Assembly: GCA_021730825.1 (NCBI GenBank)
Contig: JAKFYO010000328.1
Span: forward strand, 1-10,294
Origin: Hyphomicrobiales bacterium
GTDB taxonomy: Bacteria; Pseudomonadota; Alphaproteobacteria; Rhizobiales; Xanthobacteraceae
Length of the DNA: 10,294 nucleotides
Reading direction: 5' to 3'
Shown: positions 1 to 6,168 of the stretch, in pieces
Layout of the letters: every line of letters begins with the position of its first letter
How positions within the stretch are numbered: position 1 is the stretch's first letter
The notes under the pieces: model-generated
Seen by the model: the letters and a program-made list of their open reading frames with translations, nothing else
The model's database searches: none
Told to the model about the DNA's origin: nothing
Program-made: the position numbers and the translations under genes

Positions 1-1
1 C

Positions 2-997
2 AAGAATTTCGCTTCGCGCTTTGCCGAGTCGAAGAAGAACGGCAAAGTCCGCGGCATTGGCATGTCGAGTTACATCGAAGCCTGCGGCCAGACCGCGCCG
101 GAGACATCCACGGTTCGCATCGAGAAGGACGGCTCCGCCACCGTTCTTGTCGGTACGCAGACCAACGGGCAAGGCCACGCCACGACGTTTGCGCAACTCG
201 TGCACGATCAGCTCGGGCTGCCGCTGGAAAAGGTCAACGTGATCACCGGCGATACCGATCTCGTCCCGACCGGCGGCGGCACTGTCGGCTCGCGTTCGAT
301 GCCGACCGGCGGCTCCGCCGTGCAGAAGGCGACGATCAAGCTTGCGGACAATCTGAAGGCGCTGGCCGCGCAACATCTCGATGCGAAGCTCGAAGAGGTG
401 GAAATCGCGGATGGCCTTGCGCGCGTGCGCGGCACCAACCGCGCGCTTTCTTTTACCGAGCTTGCGGCGAAGCCTGGCGTTTCCACGGACCAGCTTTGCG
501 GCATCGAAAAGAACTTCATTCCGCCTGCGCCGACCTATCCGAACGGCACGCATATCTGCGAGATCGAGATCGATCCCGAGACGGGGCACATCGAATTCAA
601 GAACTATGTGGTGGTCGATGACTTCGGTGTCACGCTCAATCCGCTCCTGCTTGAAGGGCAGGTGCATGGCGGCATCGGGCAGGGCATCGGCCAGGCCATC
701 ATGGAAGACACGGTCTATGACGCGAGTGGACAGCTTATCTCTGCGTCGCTGATGGATTATGCGCTGCCGCGCGCGACCGATACGCCGGATTATTCGTTCG
801 AGACCAAGAATGTGCCTTGCACCACGAACCCGCTCGGCGTGAAGGGTGCGGGCGAGGCGGGTGCGATCGGTTCGTGCCCGGCGGTGATGAATGCAGTCGT
901 CGATGCGCTGCATCGCGGCTACGGCATCAAGCATATCGATATGCCGGCAACGCCGCTGAAAGTCTGGCAGACGATCCAGTCCGCACAACGTAACTAA
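2..997 (+). CDS. Molybdopterin-binding large subunit of an aerobic CO dehydrogenase/xanthine dehydrogenase-type hydroxylase (5'-truncated)
   Basis: The frame is open from the left edge, so only the last 331 residues of a protein that is usually about 770-800 residues long are present. They cover the Mo-pyranopterin-binding half. Visible motifs are a GQGHAT segment (bases about 161-182), the GTVGSRSMPTGG stretch (about 280-312) typical of the CoxL/CutL family, and near the C-terminus KGAGEAG, whose Glu (bases 854-856) matches the catalytic glutamate of molybdenum hydroxylases. The family hydroxylates or oxidises a small substrate with water and passes electrons through FeS and FAD subunits. 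The active-site loop that separates true CO dehydrogenase (AYxCSFR) from other members lies upstream of the window, so the substrate cannot be named; CO itself is only one option. The ATG at 62 is internal, not a start. The gene is followed after 3 bases by an EamA transporter and probably shares its transcript. Confidence 0.88.
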   Translation, partial: KNFASRFAESKKNGKVRGIGMSSYIEACGQTAPETSTVRIEKDGSATVLVGTQTNGQGHATTFAQLVHDQLGLPLEKVNVITGDTDLVPTGGGTVGSRSMPTGGSAVQKATIKLADNLKALAAQHLDAKLEEVEIADGLARVRGTNRALSFTELAAKPGVSTDQLCGIEKNFIPPAPTYPNGTHICEIEIDPETGHIEFKNYVVVDDFGVTLNPLLLEGQVHGGIGQGIGQAIMEDTVYDASGQLISASLMDYALPRATDTPDYSFETKNVPCTTNPLGVKGAGEAGAIGSCPAVMNAVVDALHRGYGIKHIDMPATPLKVWQTIQSAQRN

Positions 998-1000
998 GTC

Positions 1001-1939
1001 ATGGCGCGCACGAACGTATTCTCAGGCATCGCGTTTCAACTCGGTGCCACGTTCCTGTTCACGCTGATGGGTGCATTGGTCCGTTATGTCGGCGACCGCG
1101 TGCCGATCGGCGAGCAGATTTTCGCGCGGAGCTTCCTCGCGCTCATCCCGCTTCTGATCATGCTGGCGTGGCGGCGCGAATTGAATTCCGCGCTGAAGAT
1201 GAAAAGCCCGGCGCGGCATTTTACCCGCGCGCTTACCGGCATCGGCGCGATGATCCTGATGTTCCTCGGGCTGCAACGGCTTCCGCTCGCGGATTCGACC
1301 GCGATCAGCTTTATCGCGCCGCTGTTCAACGTGGCACTCGCCGCGATCTTTCTGGGCGAAGTCGTTCGCATCTGGCGCTGGAGCGCGGTTGTCGTGGGCC
1401 TCATCGGCGTTCTCGTGATGCTGTCGCCGCATCTCGGGACGACCGAACTGACCTCATCGGCTGCCATCGGCGCGATCATGACGTTGGTAGGAGCGTTCCT
1501 GGTCGCGGCGGCCATGACACAGGTGCGCGCGATGACCAGCACCGAGACGACCGCGTCGCTGGTGTTCTCGTTCCAGTTGTTTGCCGCGGTGGTCGGTCTC
1601 TTGATCCTGCCATGGACGTGGATATGGCCTTCAACTGGTGACGCGCTGGCGCTGCTCGGGATCGGCGTGTTCGGCGGTATGGCGCAAATCCTTCTCACCG
1701 AATCTTACAAGCATGCACCGGCTTCGGTAGTGGCGCCGTTTTCCTATACGGCGATGATCTGGGCGGTCGCGCTCGGCTATTTCATGTTCGGCGAATTGCC
1801 GACCCCGATCGTTCTGATCGGTGCGGTAATCGTGGTTGCGGCCGGATTGTTCGTGATCTTCCGCGAGCGGGCGCTCGGCATCAATCGCCAGAAGGAAAAA
1901 GAAGCGCAGACAACGCCCGCAGGCCCGCCGGTCGACTGA
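1001..1939 (+). CDS. DMT-superfamily (EamA domain) inner-membrane transporter
   Basis: This is a 312-residue, very hydrophobic protein with about ten predicted membrane segments arranged as two EamA repeats, roughly residues 8-140 and 155-290. Length and layout are normal for the 10-TMS drug/metabolite transporter family. Its features include the early conserved RSFLALIPLL region after the first two helices, an ADSTAISFIAPLF segment before the end of repeat one, and the PFSYTAMIWAVALGY segment of repeat two. Members export or import amino acids, nucleosides or other small metabolites; the substrate here cannot be inferred. It ends in a hydrophilic tail rich in Lys, Gln and Pro. The ATG lies 3 bases after the molybdenum hydroxylase stop, suggesting co-transcription and perhaps translational coupling. 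It is convergent with the next gene, with stop codons directly adjacent. Confidence 0.9.
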   Translation: MARTNVFSGIAFQLGATFLFTLMGALVRYVGDRVPIGEQIFARSFLALIPLLIMLAWRRELNSALKMKSPARHFTRALTGIGAMILMFLGLQRLPLADSTAISFIAPLFNVALAAIFLGEVVRIWRWSAVVVGLIGVLVMLSPHLGTTELTSSAAIGAIMTLVGAFLVAAAMTQVRAMTSTETTASLVFSFQLFAAVVGLLILPWTWIWPSTGDALALLGIGVFGGMAQILLTESYKHAPASVVAPFSYTAMIWAVALGYFMFGELPTPIVLIGAVIVVAAGLFVIFRERALGINRQKEKEAQTTPAGPPVD

Positions 1940-2179
1940 TCAGCCGAACGCCTTGAAGGTGATGATGGTGCGTGTGTCCTGGATGCCGGGAATGATCTGC
2001 ACCTTCTCGTTCACGAAGTGGCCGATATCGATGCCGTCATCGACATAGAATTTCGCGAGCAGGTCGAACTCGCCCGCGGTCGAATAGACCTCGGACGCGA
2101 TCTCCGTGTCGGCAAGCGCGTTGGCGACATCGTAGGATTTGCCAAGCTGGCACTTGATCTGGACGAAGAACGGAATCAT
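1940..2179 (-). CDS. Stand-alone Lrp/AsnC-type ligand-binding (RAM) domain protein
   Basis: This 79-residue protein consists only of the alpha/beta RAM domain (regulation of amino acid metabolism) found at the C-terminus of Lrp/AsnC regulators, with no helix-turn-helix. Characteristic elements are the YSTAGEFDLLAKFYV stretch (about residues 32-46), where the G-x-[FY]-D turn lies at the effector site and oligomer interface, and the C-terminal IPGIQDTRTIITFKAF strand. A longer reading back to 2272 is open, but 2179 is preferred because GGAGG (2186-2190) sits 6 bases before its ATG and homology begins there. Such proteins form dimers or octamer-like rings and may bind amino acids or modulate full-length Lrp proteins; the role here is unknown. 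It is divergent from thiD across 129 bases that must hold both promoters. Confidence 0.85.
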   Translation of the reverse strand: MIPFFVQIKCQLGKSYDVANALADTEIASEVYSTAGEFDLLAKFYVDDGIDIGHFVNEKVQIIPGIQDTRTIITFKAFG

Positions 2180-2185
2180 GCGAGG

Positions 2186-2190
2186 CCTCC
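2186..2190 (-). promoter_or_regulatory. Ribosome binding site fixing the start of the RAM-domain protein
   Basis: GGAGG on the minus strand, 6 bases before the ATG at 2179. It decides in favour of the 79-residue product over the longer open frame starting at 2272. Confidence 0.7.
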
Positions 2191-2308
2191 GGGCGGTACT
2201 TCCGAGGCGAGGGGAGCAAAAAGCGCGTAGAGTTGCAAGCGATAAGCCTTGCTGGTGCCGGTTCCCTCCCATAGCTTCGCTGCAAAAGACGCTTCAGGCA
2301 GGAAAACA

Positions 2309-3124
2309 ATGATTCCCATTGCGGTCACGATTGCGGGTTCGGACTCCGGCGGTGGTGCAGGTATTCAGGCGGATCTCAAGACCTTCTCCGCGCTCGGCGT
2401 GTACGGCGCGTCGGTGATTGCGGCGCTGACCGCGCAGAATACCAAGGGCGTCACCGGAATTCATGACGTGCCGCCGGAATTCGTGACGGCGCAGCTCGAC
2501 GCGGTCTATTCGGACTTGAAGGTTCGCGCGACCAAAATCGGCATGCTGTCGCGTCCGGCAGCAATCGAAGCCGTCGTGGCGGGCCTCAAGAAATATCGCG
2601 CGAGCAATGTCGTGCTCGACCCGGTCATGGTCGCGGCATCCGGCGACCGGCTCCTGGCTCCTGAAGCGATAGAGACGATCAAGCGGGAGTTATTTCCGTT
2701 AGCCGATTTGATAACGCCAAATCTTGCGGAGGCGGCGGCGCTCCTCGATCAGCCGGTCGCGAAGCACGAAAACGAAATGGCGGCGCAGGGCGAGGCGCTG
2801 ATTAAACTCGGCGCCAAGGCCGTGCTGGTCAAAGGCGGGCACGCACCGACCAAACACGCAGTCGATATTCTGATCGAACCTTCCGGTGTGCGCCGTTTCA
2901 CCGCCGAGCGGATCGACACTCCGCACACGCACGGCACCGGCTGCACGCTTTCTTCCGCGATCACTGCGGGACTCGCAAAAGGCCTCACACTGCATGATGC
3001 GCTGGCGGCCGCGAAGAATTACATCACCGGCGCGTTGAAGGCGGGCGTGAATTTAGGCGTCGGCACCGGACACGGGCCGGTGCATCACTTCCATCAACTC
3101 TGGGCGAAGATCGGTAAAGTTTAG
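2309..3124 (+). CDS. thiD: Hydroxymethylpyrimidine/phosphomethylpyrimidine kinase
   Basis: ThiD phosphorylates HMP to HMP-P and then HMP-PP, the pyrimidine half of thiamine, in the cytoplasm. The 271 residues match the usual family length of about 265-275. Ribokinase-fold signatures appear in order: AGSDSGGGAGIQADLK (residues 9-24), which binds HMP; GVYGASVIAALTAQNT (30-45); LDPVMVAASGDRL (103-115); VLVKGGH (172-178); and the anion-hole and nucleotide motif THGTGCTLSSAI (207-218), including the active-site Cys212. The start at 2309 is preferred over the upstream ATG at 2249 because the family begins with this strand and AGGA lies just upstream. No other thiamine gene is in the window, and I see no thi-box-like element in the leader. 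Its stop overlaps the stop of the convergent hupE-like gene. Confidence 0.95.
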   Translation: MIPIAVTIAGSDSGGGAGIQADLKTFSALGVYGASVIAALTAQNTKGVTGIHDVPPEFVTAQLDAVYSDLKVRATKIGMLSRPAAIEAVVAGLKKYRASNVVLDPVMVAASGDRLLAPEAIETIKRELFPLADLITPNLAEAAALLDQPVAKHENEMAAQGEALIKLGAKAVLVKGGHAPTKHAVDILIEPSGVRRFTAERIDTPHTHGTGCTLSSAITAGLAKGLTLHDALAAAKNYITGALKAGVNLGVGTGHGPVHHFHQLWAKIGKV

Positions 3125-3720
3125 AGCGCGCGTGTGAGCAGCACGACGCCGGCAAGCGCCATCGCGCCGCCGCCTGCCTGCACGATGCGCTGGCCAAGAT
3201 TGCTCGTGGAGAGCTTCGCAAGGCCAAGGCCGATTGCGATGCCCCCGATGTGCAGCAAAGCCGTCGCGATCAGAAAACCTGCCGCGTAGAGGAGGGGTGA
3301 CTCTCCACTTGGCAATTCCGCGCCATGCACGTGGCCGTGGAAGATTGCGAAGAAGCCCGCGATCAGCATCGCTGCAACGAGCGGCAAATTTGTGCGGAAC
3401 GCGACCAGTGCGCCGAGCACAATGACCGAAGCCGCGATCAGAAGCTCGACATAGGGGATGCGAATTTCCGCAAATCCGATTGCGCCGCCTGCCGCCATCA
3501 AGGCAACAAAGCTCAGCGGCACCAGCCAGAGCGCGCGTCCGCCGAGATGGGCAGCGAGCAGGCCGACTGCGATCATCGCAAGCAGGTGATCCAGCCCGCC
3601 AAGGGGATGCAGGAAGCCATAAGCGAAGCCGTGTTCATGTGCGCCGGTGCCGGTATGGGCGAGTGCCACGCCCGGCGCGAGCATCGGAATAATAGAGAGA
3701 GCGCGAAACACGGTCTTCAT
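3121..3720 (-). CDS. HupE/UreJ family membrane protein (putative nickel/cobalt permease)
   Basis: This 199-residue protein starts with a signal peptide (about residues 1-21, cleavage expected at ALA|H, so the mature protein would begin with His) and has about six further membrane helices. Both family signatures are present: HPLGGLDH (residues 38-45) and FHGHVHGAELP (127-137). Their histidines and acidic residues are thought to carry divalent metal. HupE and UreJ members near hydrogenase or urease genes are nickel transporters; other branches may move other metals. No hydrogenase, urease or cobalamin gene is in this window, so the metal is not settled. A Shine-Dalgarno site is weak (AAAGGG region). 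It lies 103 bases downstream of the FAH-family gene with a hairpin between them, so it may have its own promoter. Confidence 0.88.
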   Translation of the reverse strand: MKTVFRALSIIPMLAPGVALAHTGTGAHEHGFAYGFLHPLGGLDHLLAMIAVGLLAAHLGGRALWLVPLSFVALMAAGGAIGFAEIRIPYVELLIAASVIVLGALVAFRTNLPLVAAMLIAGFFAIFHGHVHGAELPSGESPLLYAAGFLIATALLHIGGIAIGLGLAKLSTSNLGQRIVQAGGGAMALAGVVLLTRAL

Positions 3721-3784
3721 CGGTAAAGGCCCTTTATGAGAGTCGGGCAGAGCCTATTCGCTAGGCCGCCTGCGCTCAAGAAAC

Positions 3785-3815
3785 CGGCTGCCCAAGTTTT
3801 CACCTTGAGCAGCCG
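3785..3815 (-). terminator. Candidate intrinsic terminator after the FAH-family gene
   Basis: An inverted repeat pairs 3809-3815 with 3785-3791 (7 bp, GC-rich), then after one mismatch 3804-3807 with 3793-3796 (4 bp), closing on a 7-base loop (3797-3803). It begins 8 bases after the FAH-family stop codon when read on the minus strand. The following bases read GTTTCTTGA, so the U tract is short and imperfect. It could be a weak or Rho-assisted terminator, or an mRNA 3'-end stabilising hairpin. It would separate the FAH-family gene from the hupE-like gene. Confidence 0.5.
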
Positions 3816-3823
3816 CTGTCTGC

Positions 3824-4672
3824 TTACTTCTTGAACTGGACGATCTTCTGCTTCTGGTCGCCAAGCCCTTCGATGCCGAGGGTCACGACGTCGCCCGCCT
3901 TCAGGAACACTTGCGGCTTCATGCCCATGCCGACGCCGGGCGGTGTGCCGGTAGTAATGACGTCGCCCGGCTCCAGCACCATGAACTTCGAGACATAGGC
4001 GACGATGAAGGCGCAGGAGAAAATCATCGTCTTCGTGTTGCCGGTCTGCATGCGCTTGCCGTTTACGTCGAGATACATCTTGAGCTTCTGCGGGTCCTTG
4101 ATCTCGTCGGTGGTGACAAGCCACGGCCCAAGGGGGCCGAAAGTTTCCGCGCATTTTCCCTTCAGCCATTGCCCGGTGCCTTCAAGCTGGAAGGCGCGTT
4201 CGGAAACGTCGTTGCAGACCGCATAACCCGCGATGTGCTTCACCGCGTCTTTCTCTTCGATGTAGCGGGCGCGCTTGCCGATCACGATTGCGATCTCGAC
4301 TTCCCAGTCGAGCTTGGTCGAACCTTTGGGCACCATCACGTTGTCGTTCGGGCCGACGATGCAGTTCGGCGCCTTGGAGAAAATGATCGGCTCTTTCGGG
4401 ATCGGCATGCCGGCTTCGGCGGCGTGATCGGCGTAGTTCAAACCGATCGAAGGGAAGTTGCCGACCTTGCCGACCGGCGAGCCCAAGCGCGGCTTGCCGG
4501 AGACGAGCGGAAGTTTCTCGATCTTCGCTTTCTTGATTTTGTTGATCGCGCCCGCGGCAAGCGTTTCCGGCGTGATGTCCGGAATGATTTTCGCAAGACT
4601 CCTGAGTTTGCCGTTCTTGTCGATGATGCCGGGCTTTTCTTTTCCGGCCGGGCCGTAACGGACGAGTTTCAT
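3824..4672 (-). CDS. Fumarylacetoacetate hydrolase (FAH) family protein
   Basis: This is a 282-residue cytosolic enzyme of the FAH/2-hydroxyhepta-2,4-diene-1,7-dioate isomerase superfamily, with a short N-terminal domain (about 1-65) and the catalytic FAH domain (about 70-280). The metal triad is visible as Glu124 and Glu126 in the DWEVEIAIVIG segment and Asp155 in NDVSER. The GLNYADHAAE segment (77-86) carries the likely catalytic histidine (His83), and ITTGTPPGVGMG is the usual C-terminal substrate loop. Relatives cleave or isomerise beta-diketo or 2-keto acids, decarboxylate oxaloacetate or act as hydratases; the annotation ureidoglycolate lyase is also common. Sequence alone does not fix the substrate. 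GGAG about 6 bases before the ATG supports the start. The gene follows the MgtC-like gene by 34 bases, so the two may be co-transcribed. Confidence 0.92.
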   Translation of the reverse strand: MKLVRYGPAGKEKPGIIDKNGKLRSLAKIIPDITPETLAAGAINKIKKAKIEKLPLVSGKPRLGSPVGKVGNFPSIGLNYADHAAEAGMPIPKEPIIFSKAPNCIVGPNDNVMVPKGSTKLDWEVEIAIVIGKRARYIEEKDAVKHIAGYAVCNDVSERAFQLEGTGQWLKGKCAETFGPLGPWLVTTDEIKDPQKLKMYLDVNGKRMQTGNTKTMIFSCAFIVAYVSKFMVLEPGDVITTGTPPGVGMGMKPQVFLKAGDVVTLGIEGLGDQKQKIVQFKK

Positions 4673-4706
4673 TCTTCTCTCCCCAGTATTCTCTTTAGTT
4701 GTGAAA

Positions 4707-5411
4707 TCAGTCGCCCGCGGGCGAAATGCGGAATTCGAGCACGTCTTTCTTTTCGCGCAGCGTCACGGCAAGGCGCTCAAGCGCGTTCTTTTCGGTGGTC
4801 TGGATGGTCATGCGATATTCAAAGGCTTTCCCGCCATCTTCCATCCGGTAATTGATATTGGCAACCGAGAAGCCGTGGTCGCTCATCATCTTTCGTACTT
4901 TGTCCTCGGACATGGTGCGGGTGCGCGGAAAGCGCAGGATGAAATGCGCGTAAGCTTGGCTCGGCATCCAGTTTTCAATCCAGCGGAAGACTTGCAGCGT
5001 GCCGAGTACGGCGACCGTGCCGAGGATCGCCGGGAAGAAGTAGCCGACGCCATAGAGAATACCGAGCGCCGCCGTGATCCAGATCGAAGCCGCGGTGGTG
5101 AGGCCGCGTACCGTGAGACCCTCCTTGAAGATCACACCCGCACCCAGGAAGCCGATGCCGGTCATGATGCCCTGCGCCATGCGCTGGGGATCGAGGGTGG
5201 TGTTGACGCCGGTGCTGCGCACGTCCGCCGGTAACCAGTCCTGCGGATAGGCCGTGATCAGCATCAGGAGAGCGGAAGCGAGCGAGACCAGCGCGTGGGT
5301 GCGGAAGCCGGCAGGGCGGCCCCGAAAGCTGCGCTCGAGCCCGATCAGGCTGCCTGCGACCCACGCCGCACCGAGGTGGCCGAGAATTTCCAGGGAATGT
5401 GCGCTCATCAT
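4707..5411 (-). CDS. MgtC/SapB family inner-membrane protein
   Basis: The 234 residues comprise a membrane domain (about 5-145, four to five helices) and a C-terminal ACT-like soluble domain (about 152-230), the normal MgtC layout. Family motifs are GSLIGLERSFRGRPAGFRTH (20-39), DPQRMAQGIMTGIGFLGAG (74-92) and the TVRGLTTAASIWITAALG segment (100-117). In Salmonella and Mycobacterium, MgtC supports growth in low magnesium and acid and survival in macrophages by inhibiting the F-type ATP synthase; many environmental homologues have unknown roles. Two adjacent ATGs (5411 and 5408) are possible starts, and GAGG 7 bases upstream favours the first. The gene is divergent from the LysE-family gene across 69 bases. 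I see no long leader able to hold an MgtC-type attenuator. Confidence 0.92.
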   Translation of the reverse strand: MMSAHSLEILGHLGAAWVAGSLIGLERSFRGRPAGFRTHALVSLASALLMLITAYPQDWLPADVRSTGVNTTLDPQRMAQGIMTGIGFLGAGVIFKEGLTVRGLTTAASIWITAALGILYGVGYFFPAILGTVAVLGTLQVFRWIENWMPSQAYAHFILRFPRTRTMSEDKVRKMMSDHGFSVANINYRMEDGGKAFEYRMTIQTTEKNALERLAVTLREKKDVLEFRISPAGD

Positions 5412-5480
5412 GCCGCTTCCTCGTATTTCTTAGGGGCAAGCTAATGGCAATTCGAGAGGGCCTGCAATGCGCACCGCCGC

Positions 5481-6119
5481 ATGGCGGAGACGCGGTTCGT
5501 GTGGCAAAGAACGCGCACTTTGCCAGAACAGCTTCTTGCATTCTCCCTCTTCACGCTCGCAGGCGCGGTGACGCCGGGGCCGAACAACACGATCTCGACG
5601 CTCTCAGGCGCGACGTTCGGGTTTCGCAGAACCATGCCGCAGATGTTCGGCGTCTCGGCCGGCTATCCCTTGATGCTGGCGGCACTCGGGCTTGGGCTCG
5701 GCGAATTGTTCAAAGTTGTGCCGTGGCTGCACAACGCGATGCGCTATGTCGGCGCGGCATTTCTGTTGTATCTCGCTTGGAAGCTGGTTCGCGCCAACGC
5801 GCCACAGGCGGCGGGAACTGCGCGGCCGGTCGGTTTTTTCGAAGCCTTCTTCTTCCAGTGGCTGAACCCGAAAGCGTGGTCCATTGCGCTTGGCGCGATC
5901 GCAGCCTTCACGACACCGGGGCTTTCGGCGAACGCGTTCTTCTGGGAGGTCGCGATCTTCACGCTGGTCTCAGCGATCATCACCTTGCCGTCGCTCGTGT
6001 TGTGGTGCCTGTTCGGTGTTGCGATTTCCGCGATGCTCAAGGACGAAAAGAAACGGCGTATCTTTAATTACGTCCTGGCCGCAATTTTAGTGCTGTCGAT
6101 AGCCGCCTTGTTTATCTGA
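5481..6119 (+). CDS. LysE/RhtB family translocator (amino acid exporter type)
   Basis: This LysE-family inner-membrane protein has about six helices. Diagnostic features are the TPGPNN motif near the N-terminus (bases about 5571-5588), the following GFRR segment, and FFQWLNPKAW in the middle, where the conserved Asn-Pro-Lys precedes helix four. Relatives export lysine, threonine, homoserine or other small solutes by proton antiport; the substrate here is unknown. The start is uncertain. The ATG at 5481 gives 212 residues but has no clear Shine-Dalgarno site. A GTG at 5499 has GGAG nine bases upstream. A TTG at 5520 (199 residues) would begin as M-PEQLLAF, which is how homologues usually begin. 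The extra N-terminal residues of the long form are charged and atypical. Confidence 0.88.
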   Translation: MAETRFVWQRTRTLPEQLLAFSLFTLAGAVTPGPNNTISTLSGATFGFRRTMPQMFGVSAGYPLMLAALGLGLGELFKVVPWLHNAMRYVGAAFLLYLAWKLVRANAPQAAGTARPVGFFEAFFFQWLNPKAWSIALGAIAAFTTPGLSANAFFWEVAIFTLVSAIITLPSLVLWCLFGVAISAMLKDEKKRRIFNYVLAAILVLSIAALFI

Positions 6120-6152
6120 TCGTTCGTTAACGCTAGGGCTCTGCTAACGTCA

Positions 6153-6158
6153 TATAAT
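6153..6158 (+). promoter_or_regulatory. Possible -10 promoter element upstream of the plcP-agt pair
   Basis: A perfect TATAAT lies in the 49-base gap between the LysE-family gene and the phosphoesterase gene. No good -35 hexamer is found at 16-18 bases; the best (TTAACG, 6127-6132) is 20 bases away. Transcription would start near 6165-6167, almost on the ATG at 6169, which implies a leaderless message or a start at the in-frame ATG at 6187. An activator-dependent promoter would fit the missing -35 box. Confidence 0.4.
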
Positions 6159-6168
6159 CGTTGTACGA

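Noticed and set aside
1084..1698. A 204-codon minus-strand frame opposite the EamA gene
   Set aside because: Shadow of a membrane protein gene: no hydrophobic segments or family motif, and the sense strand is clearly coding.
2180..2308. TPP riboswitch upstream of thiD
   Set aside because: The 129-base gap is short and I see no CTGAGA thi-box core or matching helices.
3911..4855. A 314-codon open frame on the plus strand
   Set aside because: It is antisense to the FAH-family and MgtC genes, and its Asp/Arg/His-rich composition is typical of shadow frames in GC-rich DNA.
6147..6164. PHO box upstream of the plcP-like gene
   Set aside because: Only 8 of 14 conserved positions of the CTGTCAT-N4-CTGTCAT pattern match by hand and the second half-site is poor, so it is not listed as a feature.
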